In this document: piece after piece, positions 30,751-39,162 of the stretch
Numbering within the stretch: position 1 is the first letter of the stretch
Layout of the letters: each line of letters begins with the position of its first letter
Assembly: GCA_945875935.1 (NCBI GenBank)
Contig: CAMCNE010000011.1
Span: forward strand, 1-39,333
Direction: 5' to 3'
Length of the DNA: 39,333 bases
From: Bordetella parapertussis
Lineage (GTDB): Bacteria > Pseudomonadota > Gammaproteobacteria > Burkholderiales > Burkholderiaceae_C
Made by a program: the position numbers and the translations under genes
The notes under the pieces: model-generated
Told to the model about the DNA's origin: nothing
The model's database searches: none
The model's input: only the letters and a program-made list of their open reading frames with translations

Positions 30751-30767
30751 GTCTCGTGAAGTTGAAA

Positions 30768-31133
30768 TTACTTTTTCAAGGCCACTGCGTCGGCAGCAGG
30801 ATCGGTTGGCAATTTCTTGTCGCTGCCAGCCGCGCGGGCGGCCGGCTTGCCTGAAGCCGCGGCCGCGTCTTTGTAGGCCGAGCCGTTGACCGTCAGGCCA
30901 TCCGAGGAAAACCGGCTGGCGTTGCCTTCGCCGACGCCTTTGACGCGGGCGACCATGTCGGGCCAGTCCTTGAAGGCGCCTTTCTTGCGCTCGTCAAGCA
31001 TGCGGCCAGACATGCTGGGGCCGATGCCCTTGATGGTTTCCAGTTCGGCCTGAGAGGCCTTGTTGACGTCGACCGCCGCGTGGGCAGCAAAGGCGCAAAG
31101 GGCGATGAGCAAGCTGATGAAGGTGCGAATCAT
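30768..31133 (-). CDS. ComEA-like helix-hairpin-helix DNA-binding protein
   Basis: 121 aa with a signal peptide ending ...AAHA. Residues about 22-80 carry the ComEA HhH module (VDVNKASQAELETIKGIGPS, then WPDMVARVKGVGEG). The C-terminal 40 residues are Ala/Lys-rich and low complexity. ComEA proteins bind incoming DNA in the periplasm during natural transformation, but many short HhH proteins of this type have no tested function. It is monocistronic and ends in the bidirectional terminator. Confidence 0.85.
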   Translation of the reverse strand: MIRTFISLLIALCAFAAHAAVDVNKASQAELETIKGIGPSMSGRMLDERKKGAFKDWPDMVARVKGVGEGNASRFSSDGLTVNGSAYKDAAAASGKPAARAAGSDKKLPTDPAADAVALKK

Positions 31134-31393
31134 GATGTTCTCCAGAGTTGAGGTTGGGTTGCAGACCGGCGTTGGTTGCTTGTCGGTCTGGAAGAAATTC
31201 TGGAGATCGAAGCTGGTTTTGGCTCTCCCCTTCGTGGGGGCACCCAGATGGGGGGGGACGCCCGCCTGAAAGACCGCAAGCCGGGGGGTTGATATAACCG
31301 CGACATCTCTCCGACTCAGCCCAGCCGCATGAAACTGCCCGCCGTTGCACGCTATAACCCTTCCGGCTGCGCCTGCGCGGTCGACGTCCGCTC
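31134..31393. promoter_or_regulatory. Divergent intergenic region between comEA-like gene and rfaE1
   Basis: 260 bp with no conserved gene. It contains a G-rich stretch near 31230-31262 and a 22-codon open frame (ATG 31329, stop 31397) whose TGA overlaps the rfaE1 ATG. Promoters for both flanking genes should lie here, but I could not assign boxes with confidence. Confidence 0.4.
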
Positions 31394-32323
31394 ATGATTC
31401 CGTCGCTTCAAGCACTTGAGCAGCGCCGCGTGCTCGTGGTGGGCGATGTGATGCTTGATCGCTATTGGCACGGTTCGGTGGACCGAATTTCTCCCGAGGC
31501 CCCGGTGCCCGTGGTGCGGGTGTCGCGCGAGGAAGAACGGCTCGGCGGCGCGGCCAACGTGGCGCTCAATGTGAAGACGCTGGGCTCTCGTGTGACGCTG
31601 CTCACCGTGGTGGGCACCGATTCAGCGGCCGCAAGCCTGAAGGTGCTGCTCGAGCGGCAAGGCATCGAGACCCGGCTGGGGCAGGACGCACGGCTGCGCA
31701 CCATCGTCAAGCTTCGGGTGATCGGCCGGGCGCAGCAGCTTTTGCGCATCGATTTTGAAAACGAGCCTGACCATGAAGTGCTGCAGCAGATGCTCGATGA
31801 CTTCATGCGCGAATTGCCGCTGCATGACGCGGTGCTTTTTTCCGACTATGGCAAGGGCGGTCTGACGCACATCACGCAGATGATCGAAGCGGCACGCCGG
31901 GCTGGAAAACCGGTGCTCGTCGACCCCAAGGGCAGCGACTATGCGCGCTATGCAGGTGCCACCGTGATCACGCCCAACCGCTCCGAGTTGATGCAGGTGG
32001 TGGGTGCCTGGGGCAGCGAGGAACATCTCGCCGAAAAGGCTCAGGCACTGCGCGCCAGCCTGGGCATTGAAACGCTGCTGCTGACGCGCTCGGAAGAGGG
32101 CATGACGATCTTCGATGCCCGAGGCTCAGCGCATGAGCCCGCTCAAACCCGCGAGGTGTTCGACGTGACGGGTGCTGGCGACACGGTGATTGCCACCATG
32201 GCCGTGTTGCTCGCCGCTGGCGTCGACGCGCGAGAGGCGATGACACACGCCAACCGCGCCGGCGGCATCGTGGTGGGCAAGTTCGGCACGGCCTCGGCCA
32301 GTTACGCGGAATTGTTTGGCTGA
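31394..32323 (+). CDS. rfaE1: D-glycero-beta-D-manno-heptose-7-phosphate kinase RfaE1 (HldA)
   Basis: 309 aa, PfkB-family sugar kinase. Signatures: RVLVVGDVMLDRYW near the N-terminus, the glycine-rich RLGGAANVALNV, and the C-terminal anion-hole motif DVTGAGDTVIATMAVLLAAG containing the catalytic Asp. It phosphorylates heptose-7-phosphate at C1 in ADP-heptose synthesis for the LPS core. The adenylyltransferase domain of fused HldE is absent, so a separate rfaE2 gene is expected elsewhere. It fits with the heptosyltransferase genes at 37033-39162. The ATG overlaps the stop of a 22-codon frame. It converges with the methyltransferase gene 16 bp away. Confidence 0.95.
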   Translation: MIPSLQALEQRRVLVVGDVMLDRYWHGSVDRISPEAPVPVVRVSREEERLGGAANVALNVKTLGSRVTLLTVVGTDSAAASLKVLLERQGIETRLGQDARLRTIVKLRVIGRAQQLLRIDFENEPDHEVLQQMLDDFMRELPLHDAVLFSDYGKGGLTHITQMIEAARRAGKPVLVDPKGSDYARYAGATVITPNRSELMQVVGAWGSEEHLAEKAQALRASLGIETLLLTRSEEGMTIFDARGSAHEPAQTREVFDVTGAGDTVIATMAVLLAAGVDAREAMTHANRAGGIVVGKFGTASASYAELFG

Positions 32324-32339
32324 CGGATTCGGGCTGGTC

Positions 32340-32879
32340 TTACGCCGGCTCGATGCTGCCCGACCAGACCGATTCGCGCCTGAGCAACTCGCGTTTGCGC
32401 TCGACGCCCCAGCGGTAGCCTGACAAGCCGCCATCGCGGCGCACGACCCGATGACACGGAACGATGACGGCCAGCGGATTGGCGCCACAGGCCTGCGCCA
32501 CGGCGCGCACCGCGCTTGCGCAACCAATGCGTTGCGCGATGTCGCTGTAAGACGCAGTGCTCCCGGCGGGGATCTCGCGCAAGGCGGACCACACCTGCTG
32601 CTGGAACTCTGTGCCGCGCGCATCGACGCTCGGTGCGAAGCCCTTCCAGGGCGCTTCGATCAAGCCAATGACATCGGGCAACAGGCGCATGCATGAACCT
32701 TGATCGGGTGTCAGCGCGGCCGCAGGAAACCGCGATCTGAGTGCCAGCAACACTGCAGCGTCGTCGTCTCCGATGAACACAGCGCGTATGCCGCGTGAGC
32801 CATGCGCCACCACGACTTGGCCGATTGAACTCGCGCAGGTCGCGAATTCAATCGCATCAGGCACCCAGCGCCCAGCCAT
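32340..32879 (-). CDS. Methylated-DNA-[protein]-cysteine S-methyltransferase (Ogt/Ada C-terminal type)
   Basis: 179 aa from ATG 32879; a longer in-frame extension overlaps the upstream gene and is not conserved in character. The active-site motif VPCHRVV holds the acceptor Cys, preceded by the winged-helix DNA-binding region (TEFQQQVWSALREIPAGSTASYSDIA). The N-terminal 80 residues match the Ogt/Ada-B N-subdomain. It removes methyl groups from O6-methylguanine by irreversible transfer to its Cys. It lacks the Ada AraC and zinc domains. It lies 11 bp after the DUF3717/DUF1289 gene and is probably co-transcribed with it. Confidence 0.93.
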   Translation of the reverse strand: MAGRWVPDAIEFATCASSIGQVVVAHGSRGIRAVFIGDDDAAVLLALRSRFPAAALTPDQGSCMRLLPDVIGLIEAPWKGFAPSVDARGTEFQQQVWSALREIPAGSTASYSDIAQRIGCASAVRAVAQACGANPLAVIVPCHRVVRRDGGLSGYRWGVERKRELLRRESVWSGSIEPA

Positions 32880-32890
32880 CCAGGCCGATG

Positions 32891-33337
32891 TCAGTCCGCG
32901 GGCCGAGCAGGGTCGAGCGCGGATTGGCGTACCGCCTCGCGGGCCCGCTCCGAATAGCGGTTGAAGCGCCAAGCGGTGCCCTCCATGGTGATACGCCTCC
33001 AAGTGACGCGTTTCTCGGCAGGGGTCATCACCGGCCAGTTTTGCACTTCATCAAACAGCCGGCCGCAACCCTTGCACACGCTGTCGCCTTGGCTGGTAGA
33101 GCAAATCGCGATGCACGGCGCATCGGGCGTGGTGGCATACCAGCCCATCCAGGCGTTGAGTGCCTTCGCCGGCATCGATTGGTCGTCGCATTCGATTTCG
33201 TGGTGGTACACCATCAGCGCGTAGACCTCAGCCAGCGCGCGGACTTCGGAGCACGCGGTGATGCCGTCAGGCGAGGGCGAGCGCTCGCGCCACCAGTTGA
33301 TGGCGGACTCGATGTCGGTGATGTGGATGCCGGCCAT
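32891..33337 (-). CDS. DUF3717-DUF1289 two-domain protein
   Basis: 148 aa. Residues 1-55 (IHITDIESAINWWRERSPSP and following) match the DUF3717 pattern of Burkholderiales. Residues about 72-118 are a DUF1289 module with the four-Cys signature PCIAICSTSQGDSVCKGCGR and the typical W...MTPAEK...WRRI. The cysteines may hold zinc or iron. Function is unknown. It is the first gene of a pair with the methyltransferase. Confidence 0.85.
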   Translation of the reverse strand: MAGIHITDIESAINWWRERSPSPDGITACSEVRALAEVYALMVYHHEIECDDQSMPAKALNAWMGWYATTPDAPCIAICSTSQGDSVCKGCGRLFDEVQNWPVMTPAEKRVTWRRITMEGTAWRFNRYSERAREAVRQSALDPARPAD

Positions 33338-33749
33338 GGTTGCTGCTGAAAGCGGGTGCGCGAGGATACTGTGAGGCGACCGGGGGCGATTTAGCGGGCA
33401 TGGACTGAGCCCAAAAAAAGCGCCCCTTCCAGCGTTGTATCAGGGTAGACTCTAGGACTTCGATCGCGCAGGCTCATTTAGTTTTTTTGGCCGTGTGAAC
33501 GATGTTCGTTCATCCCCTCTGACCTCCTTCGGGTCTTCCCACGCTTTCACGTGAGGCAGGTCCTGATATCGCTGAGCAGGTGCCACCGTGGCACCTCAGG
33601 CAACGGTTGGCGGCGATGCCGTCGCTTTTGACTGTTCCCTCGCGAACCTTCTCCTGGCGACCTGACCTGTTCGGTTCTTGGAACCGACCGGTGCCTTTTC
33701 ACGTTGCGCCTTTGCGCAGCGCTGGCACCGCATTCTTGAAAGCAATGCA
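33338..33749 (+). promoter_or_regulatory. Long structured leader upstream of the RhlE-type helicase gene
   Basis: A 412-bp gap without a convincing gene. It holds a series of strong inverted repeats on the helicase coding strand: TGAACGA/TCGTTCA, 3-nt loop (33496-33512); CTG...AGGTGCC/GGCACCT...CAG (33572-33599); TCGGTTC/GAACCGA, 3-nt loop (33671-33687); TGCGC/GCGCA, 4-nt loop (33705-33718). A short GCGA/TCGC stem followed by TTTT lies at 33613-33629. Such a leader suggests post-transcriptional control, as known for other DEAD-box and cold-shock genes, or an embedded small RNA. No promoter could be assigned with confidence. The left part must also hold the promoter of the minus-strand DUF3717 gene. 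Confidence 0.6.
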
Positions 33750-35198
33750 ATGACATTCGAATCCCTGGGCCTGCACGAAGCCCTGACCAAGGCCGTGGCC
33801 GACGCCGGCTATGAAACCGCCACCGAAGTCCAGATGAAGGCCATTCCGCTGGCCCTGGCCAACCATGACCTGATGGTGTCGTCGAGCACCGGCAGCGGCA
33901 AGACCGCGTCGTTCATCCTGCCCGCGCTGCAGCGCATCATTGCCTCGCGTGCCGACACCACGCAGCGCCGCGATCGCTCGGTGGTCTACGGCCCGCGCAT
34001 CTTGGTGCTCACGCCCACGCGTGAACTCGCCATGCAAGTCGCCAAGGCTGCCAGCACCTACGGCCGTCACGTTCAGGGGCTGCGCGTGGCCACGGTCGTG
34101 GGCGGTGTTCCTTACCCAGCGCAGATCAAGGCACTGCGCGGCCCGCTGGACATCCTGATCTCGACCCCCGGCCGTCTGCTGGACCACCTGCAAACCGGCA
34201 AGGCCGTGCTTGAAAACGTCGAACTGCTGGTGCTTGACGAAGCCGACCGCATGCTCGACATGGGCTTCATCGATGACATCAACACCATCGCCGAAAGCGT
34301 GCCCGCCGCACGCCAGACGGTGATGTTCAGTGCCACCTTCGCCGGCCATGTGGGCCGCCTGGCGCAAAACCTGTTGCGCGATCCGCAGCGCATCGACGTG
34401 GCGTCGCACACCGACACCCACGAGAACATCGAGCAGCGCCTGCACTGGGCTGACAACCATCACCACAAGAACGCGCTGCTTGATCACATCCTGACCGAGC
34501 GCAGCATGGAGCAAGCGCTGGTGTTCACCAGCACGCAGCGCGATGCCGACTGGTTGGCCGATCGTCTGGCCGAGATGGGCCACGCAGTCGCATCACTGCA
34601 CGGCGGCATGCCGCAAGGTCGCCGCAACCGCGTGTTGCAAGGCCTGCGCACGCAGCAGCTCAAGGTGTTGGTCGCCACCGACGTCGCCGCTCGCGGCATC
34701 GACGTGCCGAGCATCAGCCACGTGATCAACTACGGCTTGCCCATGAAGGCCGAGGACTACGTGCACCGCATCGGCCGCACCGGCCGTGCCGGCCGCAACG
34801 GCCTGGCGATCACGCTGGGCGAGCGCATGGACACCGGCATGATCCGGCGCATCCAGCAGTTCACCACGCAGAGCATTCCGGTGGCCACCATCGTCGGTCT
34901 CGAGCCCAAGAGCCCTGAGCCGCGCATGTACGCACCACGTCCAGGTGGTGATGGCGACAGCCGCCCGGGCGGTTTTGGCAACCGTTCAGGTGCCCCGGCC
35001 AGCAAGCGTTTTGGCAAGCCTTTCGCACCGAGCCGTGACGGTGGCGGCTACCCGCCGCGTCGCGAAGAGGGGTTTGCGCCCCGCTCGGCCGGACCGTTTG
35101 ACCGCGCCCCGGCACGCCGCGCCCCCGAAGGTGGCGCAGCGCCCAGGTCGGACTTCAAGCCTGCGCGTCCACGCAGCGGCGGTTTCAACAATCGCTGA
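33750..35198 (+). CDS. rhlE: DEAD-box ATP-dependent RNA helicase, RhlE type
   Basis: 482 aa from ATG 33750; the open frame runs further upstream into the leader, but the Q-motif region starts with MTFESLGLHEAL. Helicase motifs in order: STGSGKT (I), PTRELA (Ia), TPGRLLDHL (Ib), DEAD (II), SATFA (III), the C-terminal core with TDVAARGID (V) and HRIGRTGRAGR (VI). The last about 85 residues are an Arg/Gly/Pro-rich disordered tail (FGNRSG, GGGYPPRREEG), common in RhlE for RNA or ribosome contact. It unwinds RNA in ribosome assembly and mRNA decay. The long structured leader suggests cold or auto-regulation. Confidence 0.92.
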   Translation: MTFESLGLHEALTKAVADAGYETATEVQMKAIPLALANHDLMVSSSTGSGKTASFILPALQRIIASRADTTQRRDRSVVYGPRILVLTPTRELAMQVAKAASTYGRHVQGLRVATVVGGVPYPAQIKALRGPLDILISTPGRLLDHLQTGKAVLENVELLVLDEADRMLDMGFIDDINTIAESVPAARQTVMFSATFAGHVGRLAQNLLRDPQRIDVASHTDTHENIEQRLHWADNHHHKNALLDHILTERSMEQALVFTSTQRDADWLADRLAEMGHAVASLHGGMPQGRRNRVLQGLRTQQLKVLVATDVAARGIDVPSISHVINYGLPMKAEDYVHRIGRTGRAGRNGLAITLGERMDTGMIRRIQQFTTQSIPVATIVGLEPKSPEPRMYAPRPGGDGDSRPGGFGNRSGAPASKRFGKPFAPSRDGGGYPPRREEGFAPRSAGPFDRAPARRAPEGGAAPRSDFKPARPRSGGFNNR

Positions 35199-35231
35199 TT
35201 GAGCACTGCGGGCCGCTGGCAGCCTAGGCTG

Positions 35232-35579
35232 TCAGACGGCCAGCAACTCGACTTCAAACATCAGCGTGGCATTGGGCGGAATCACCCCGCCCGCTCCGCG
35301 CGCGCCATAGCCCAGCTCTGGCGGAATGACCAGCACACGGGTGCCGCCCACGCGCATGCCCTGCACGCCCTCGTCCCAACCGCGAATCACGCGGCCACCA
35401 GCCAGCGGAAAGTTGAAGGGGTCGCCCCTGTCCTTGCTGCTGTCGAACTTGGCACCCTTGGCGCCGTCGTTGTAGAGCCAGCCGGTGTAATGCACGCTGA
35501 CGTGCTGGCCGGCCACAGCCAGTTCGCCGGAGCCTTCGATGGTGTCTTCGAACTGAAGTCCGGAAGCCGTTGTATTCAT
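35232..35579 (-). CDS. FKBP-type peptidyl-prolyl cis-trans isomerase
   Basis: 115 aa from ATG 35579, with GGA at a suitable distance upstream; a longer in-frame start at 35651 lacks conservation. It is a single FKBP domain: GQHVSVHYTGWLYNDG, FDSSKDRGDPFNFPLAGGRVIRGWDEG in two parts, and GYGARGAGGVIPPNATLMFEVEL, with the aromatic pocket residues in place. It has no signal peptide, so it is cytosolic. It catalyses prolyl isomerisation during folding. It is monocistronic and converges with the helicase gene, leaving 33 bp. Confidence 0.95.
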   Translation of the reverse strand: MNTTASGLQFEDTIEGSGELAVAGQHVSVHYTGWLYNDGAKGAKFDSSKDRGDPFNFPLAGGRVIRGWDEGVQGMRVGGTRVLVIPPELGYGARGAGGVIPPNATLMFEVELLAV

Positions 35580-35738
35580 GTTTTCATCCAGGAGAAAGTC
35601 GAACCCGATGGCAAAATCGCCGGGACGAATTTTGCCTTCATTGTTCGGCATAAAGCTCCAGTTTTCAGCTGGGCGGCGATGCCGAATTCCAAAACCTGCG
35701 AACCAACAGAACGGCCTCCATGAGCAGGCCGATTGATC

Positions 35739-37031
35739 ATGTCTTCATGGGCTGAGAAGTCGAAAATTCTGGGTGGTAACGACGGAGTCACGCTCATTGC
35801 CGGGCTCGGTCTCGCATTTTTCTTTTTGACCCGAGTCAGCCTTGGGGTGTCTGTATTCACATTGGCGCTCTTGGGAGTTTTTCATGCGTTGAAAAACAGG
35901 AAAGTCCATTCGCGGTTTTCATGGCGTGACGGGCAGTGGTTCATCATTGCAGCGAGCCTGCCACTCGCCTATTTTTTCAGAATGCTGGTTTCAGATTTTG
36001 ATCATCGAATGTTGGACAAGGTGGTCCGTTTTATATTGATAATCCCCATATATTGGATTGTCAGATCTTACGGAATTTCAGCCTCTAAGGTCCTGATCTG
36101 TATCTCGGCAAGCGTTTTGACCGCAGGTGTTGAGTCTTTTTGGCAGGTTTCGAATGGAGTTCAGAGGGTTAGCGGAGCCTCTATCCCGAATTCGATCCCC
36201 TTTGGCAATTTTGCATTGCTTTTTGGAGTTCTCAGTGTTCTGCTGATTATTCCGAAAAATAGAGGCGAGGCGATTGGTTGGGCGAGGTGGGTTGGAGCAG
36301 GCGGTTGTCTGGCTGGCGTGTTCACCTCCATCGCGTCAGGATCTCGCGGCGGTTGGGTGGCGATGCCTTTATTTATATTGATGTATTGGAGGTTCTTCGG
36401 GTCAGGAAATAAGCTTTTTTCCTATATGGCCGCCATGACCATCGTGGTGGTGATGCCGTTGCTGGCTTATTTTGTGCCTACCATTTCTGACCGATTGGCC
36501 GTCGGGGTATCTGAGGCGCTCAGCGTTCTTTCCCGAACCGGTCACTGGATGAGTGGAGGGGCCAGCGATTCAATTGGCACCCGGATGGACATGTGGGCGG
36601 CCGGCATCGATGCATTCCGTTCCGCACCTCTGTTCGGACTTGGATTCACCGGCTTCAATGAGTTTTTACATGCTCGGATCCAGATGGGCCTAACCCATCC
36701 GGATGTGGAGATCATCGGCTTCAAGCATCTCCATTGCGAAATCATCACGACTGCTGCCAAATTGGGGCTCATGGGTTTATTTGCATTGGGAATTTTGTGG
36801 GTTGGCGGCATACGGTGGTTTTTACGAGATAACCTGAATGAGGACTCGAATGGAAAAATTTTTCGTGTGATGGGGTTGTTTAGTTTCACCGCGATGATCA
36901 CTTATTCGATGACGGATTCCATGTTTGGCATGACGCTGCAGTCCATGGTTTACACCATGTTGATCGGCATTTCCGCTGGAGGTTTGCGTCACGCCGAGTT
37001 GAATCCTGAGTCCGCCACTGCGGGTCGATGA
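35739..37031 (+). CDS. O-antigen ligase / Wzy-type membrane protein
   Basis: 430 aa from ATG 35739, two codons after an alternative TTG. About ten to twelve hydrophobic helices are visible, with a large periplasmic loop at about 255-325 (DRLAVGVSEALSVLSRTGHW, then GFTGFNEFLHARI, then FKHLHCEIIT), typical of the Wzy_C/WaaL family. The GSRGGW and H-containing loop motifs fit the ligase/polymerase group. It attaches polymer or single sugars to lipid A-core, or polymerises repeat units; sequence alone does not decide. Its DNA is clearly AT-richer than flanking genes, as is usual for exchanged surface-glycan genes. The GT9 gene follows after 1 bp. Confidence 0.85.
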   Translation: MSSWAEKSKILGGNDGVTLIAGLGLAFFFLTRVSLGVSVFTLALLGVFHALKNRKVHSRFSWRDGQWFIIAASLPLAYFFRMLVSDFDHRMLDKVVRFILIIPIYWIVRSYGISASKVLICISASVLTAGVESFWQVSNGVQRVSGASIPNSIPFGNFALLFGVLSVLLIIPKNRGEAIGWARWVGAGGCLAGVFTSIASGSRGGWVAMPLFILMYWRFFGSGNKLFSYMAAMTIVVVMPLLAYFVPTISDRLAVGVSEALSVLSRTGHWMSGGASDSIGTRMDMWAAGIDAFRSAPLFGLGFTGFNEFLHARIQMGLTHPDVEIIGFKHLHCEIITTAAKLGLMGLFALGILWVGGIRWFLRDNLNEDSNGKIFRVMGLFSFTAMITYSMTDSMFGMTLQSMVYTMLIGISAGGLRHAELNPESATAGR

Positions 37032-37032
37032 C

Positions 37033-38058
37033 ATGGCTCCAGAATCGCCGGTGGACACTCGCCCACGCACCGTGGTTTTTCAACATGACCTCGGGATTGG
37101 CGATCTGGTTTTCCGTCTCCCCTACTTTGAGGCGGTGGCACAGCAAAGTCATGGTGGAAAGATTGTTTTGATCGCTCAATCTTCCGCTCGCGCAGAAGAT
37201 TTGTTGAGGGATGTGAGCTGGCTGTCAAGCATTATTGTTTATGAGCGTGGTCGAAAAACTGATGCGCGCGGCAAGCATCGCGGCTTGATCGGTTATATCT
37301 CTCTGATTTCGCAGATTAAATCCCTCAAATTCGAACGGATGATCATCTTTGGCGATCGGCTGAGATACAGTTTTCTTGCCTACTGCGCACTAATTCCTGT
37401 TCGCATCGGTTACGGGGGTTTCGGCGTCAGCTGGTTGCAAAGGGTTTTTCTCAACAGGAAACCTTACGTGACGCGATACAAAGGTCCATGTATCGCGACT
37501 TACTGGTGGGCCACGGACTTGATGACCGGCCATGGTTTTTGCGCCGGGCCGCTGATTCCAAGGCTGAGTGTTCCGGATGCCTTCAAGAGCCGTTGGGCGA
37601 AGGAATTGGAGTGCTTGCCCGGGACCCGGGTTGCGGTGGTTGTTGGCGCCTCTGACAAGGCGAAGGACTGGGGCGTCGCCAATTTCGCGGCATTCGCATC
37701 CGAACTGCTCAGCGCTGGGCTCGGGGTGGTCTGCGTGGGTGGCCGTGCGGAGCAGCAGATTCTCGAGACTCTCGAGTCGCGCATCGCCCCCGGTCTTCGG
37801 ACGAATCTGCGAGTGCTGATGCCGCCCAGCGTGCTCGACAGCGCGGCGGCGGTGAGTCAGTGCACCGCATGCATCGGCAACGACACCGGCATGGTGCACG
37901 TGGCGGCGGCCTGTGAGGTGCCGACGGTGCTGATCCTGGGGCATCGTCGTCTGCCGTGTCACGACCCGGCCATCCACAGCCTGATCGCGCCCAGCGTGGC
38001 TCAGGTCACGTTGAGCGATGCGATGGGGGCTGTCTTGCGGATCAGGCAGACGGCTTAG
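37033..38058 (+). CDS. Glycosyltransferase family 9 (heptosyltransferase-like)
   Basis: 341 aa. The N-terminal VVFQHDLGIGDLVFRLPYFEAV is the GT9 start, with the acceptor-side loop GIGD. The C-terminal half has the ADP-heptose-site pattern VVVGASDKAKDWGVANFAAF and CIGNDTGMVHVAAACEVPTVLILG. It probably adds a heptose or related sugar to the LPS core. It lies 1 bp after the ligase gene and ends 3 bp from the convergent heptosyltransferase I gene, so the two transcripts must overlap. The first 500 bp are AT-rich like the ligase gene, while the last 480 bp are as GC-rich as the genome. Confidence 0.86.
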   Translation: MAPESPVDTRPRTVVFQHDLGIGDLVFRLPYFEAVAQQSHGGKIVLIAQSSARAEDLLRDVSWLSSIIVYERGRKTDARGKHRGLIGYISLISQIKSLKFERMIIFGDRLRYSFLAYCALIPVRIGYGGFGVSWLQRVFLNRKPYVTRYKGPCIATYWWATDLMTGHGFCAGPLIPRLSVPDAFKSRWAKELECLPGTRVAVVVGASDKAKDWGVANFAAFASELLSAGLGVVCVGGRAEQQILETLESRIAPGLRTNLRVLMPPSVLDSAAAVSQCTACIGNDTGMVHVAAACEVPTVLILGHRRLPCHDPAIHSLIAPSVAQVTLSDAMGAVLRIRQTA

Positions 38059-38061
38059 ATC

Positions 38062-39162
38062 TCATTTCGGCAGTGTGCAAACGCGCAGCGCCTCGGACAT
38101 CACACGCTCGACCTCCAGCGCACGCATGCAGTCAAACCTGCCGTCACACGTCGGATTGCGGCGGCACGGCGAGCAGGCGAGCTTTTCGTAGAGCACGGCG
38201 CTGCGGGGTGCGACCGGGTCGAGATACGGACAGGTGGAGCCAAACAGCGCCACCGTGGGAACGCCCAGAGCGCTGCCGATGTGGGTGAGGCCGGTGTCCA
38301 CGCCGATCAGTACGGCGGCATCGGCGATGGCCGCCACGCTTTCGTCGAGTTTCAGCGCTCCGACCAGATTGGCGATGTCCGGCATGCCCTTGGCGATGCG
38401 AGCCGCTGCCTCGCGGTCGGCCGGGCCGCCCAGCAGCGCCGGCGTGAAGCCGCTTTCGCGAAGTTGCAGGGCGAGGCGTATCCAGCGGTCTTCGAACCAG
38501 TGCTTTTGTGGCCGCGTGGTGAACGGACACAGAACCGCATAGCGAGTTTTGGCCGTGACATCGACGCCCCGCGATGCGAGTGCCGCATGCGCTGCCAGCC
38601 GAGCTGAATCACCGACCGCGATGTCGGGTTGGAAGGCTTCTTCAGCCGCGCCCAGATGTCGAGCGAGGTGTCGATACTCGCTGCCCATGCGCTTGGGTGC
38701 GGCACTTGGCGGGGGCTCGAGCCGTTCAGTGGCCAGCAGGTGAGCGCCTTCGCGGCCCCTCAGGCAGATGCGTCGGGGCGCACCGCTCAGCCATCCCCAC
38801 ACGGCGCTTTTGAGCAGACCCTGCAAATCCAGAGCCACATCGAAGCGCGCGGCGCGAAGGCTGCGGCGAAACGCCAACACCCGGCTCAAAAGCGTGATCA
38901 GGCGCCGGGTCTTCCAAAGTGCCAGCCACTCAGCGCGAGGCCAGACGATCAACTCGTCGAGCCTCGGGTTGTGGGCGAGCAAGGGAGCGGCCGCGGGCTC
39001 GACCAGCCAGGCCAGATGAGCGTCAGGCCAGCGCGAACGCAGCGCCGGCACGATCCCGCTGGCCATCGCCACATCACCGATCGCGCTCAGCCTGAGGATG
39101 AGGATTCGGGGTGTGGCGCTCGCGAGCGGTTCACTCGATCCTGCGGGCGAGCGCAGCCCCAT
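38062..39162 (-). CDS. waaC: Lipopolysaccharide heptosyltransferase I (WaaC/RfaC)
   Basis: 366 aa. GT9 fold with RILILRLSAIGDVAMASGIV at the N-terminus, WLVEPAAAPLL and DELIVWPR typical of WaaC, LCPFTTRPQKHWFEDRW in the nucleotide-sugar region, and GVDTGLTHIGSALGVPTVALFG at the donor site. The tail has a Cys cluster (ACSPCRRNPTCDGRFDC), frequent in this family. It adds the first heptose to Kdo2-lipid A. An ABC transporter gene ends immediately upstream (stop and start adjacent, TGAATG), so they share a transcript. Start chosen at 39162; the first about 18 residues are unconserved, so a later start is possible. WaaC rather than WaaF is favoured but not certain. Confidence 0.86.
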   Translation of the reverse strand: MGLRSPAGSSEPLASATPRILILRLSAIGDVAMASGIVPALRSRWPDAHLAWLVEPAAAPLLAHNPRLDELIVWPRAEWLALWKTRRLITLLSRVLAFRRSLRAARFDVALDLQGLLKSAVWGWLSGAPRRICLRGREGAHLLATERLEPPPSAAPKRMGSEYRHLARHLGAAEEAFQPDIAVGDSARLAAHAALASRGVDVTAKTRYAVLCPFTTRPQKHWFEDRWIRLALQLRESGFTPALLGGPADREAAARIAKGMPDIANLVGALKLDESVAAIADAAVLIGVDTGLTHIGSALGVPTVALFGSTCPYLDPVAPRSAVLYEKLACSPCRRNPTCDGRFDCMRALEVERVMSEALRVCTLPK

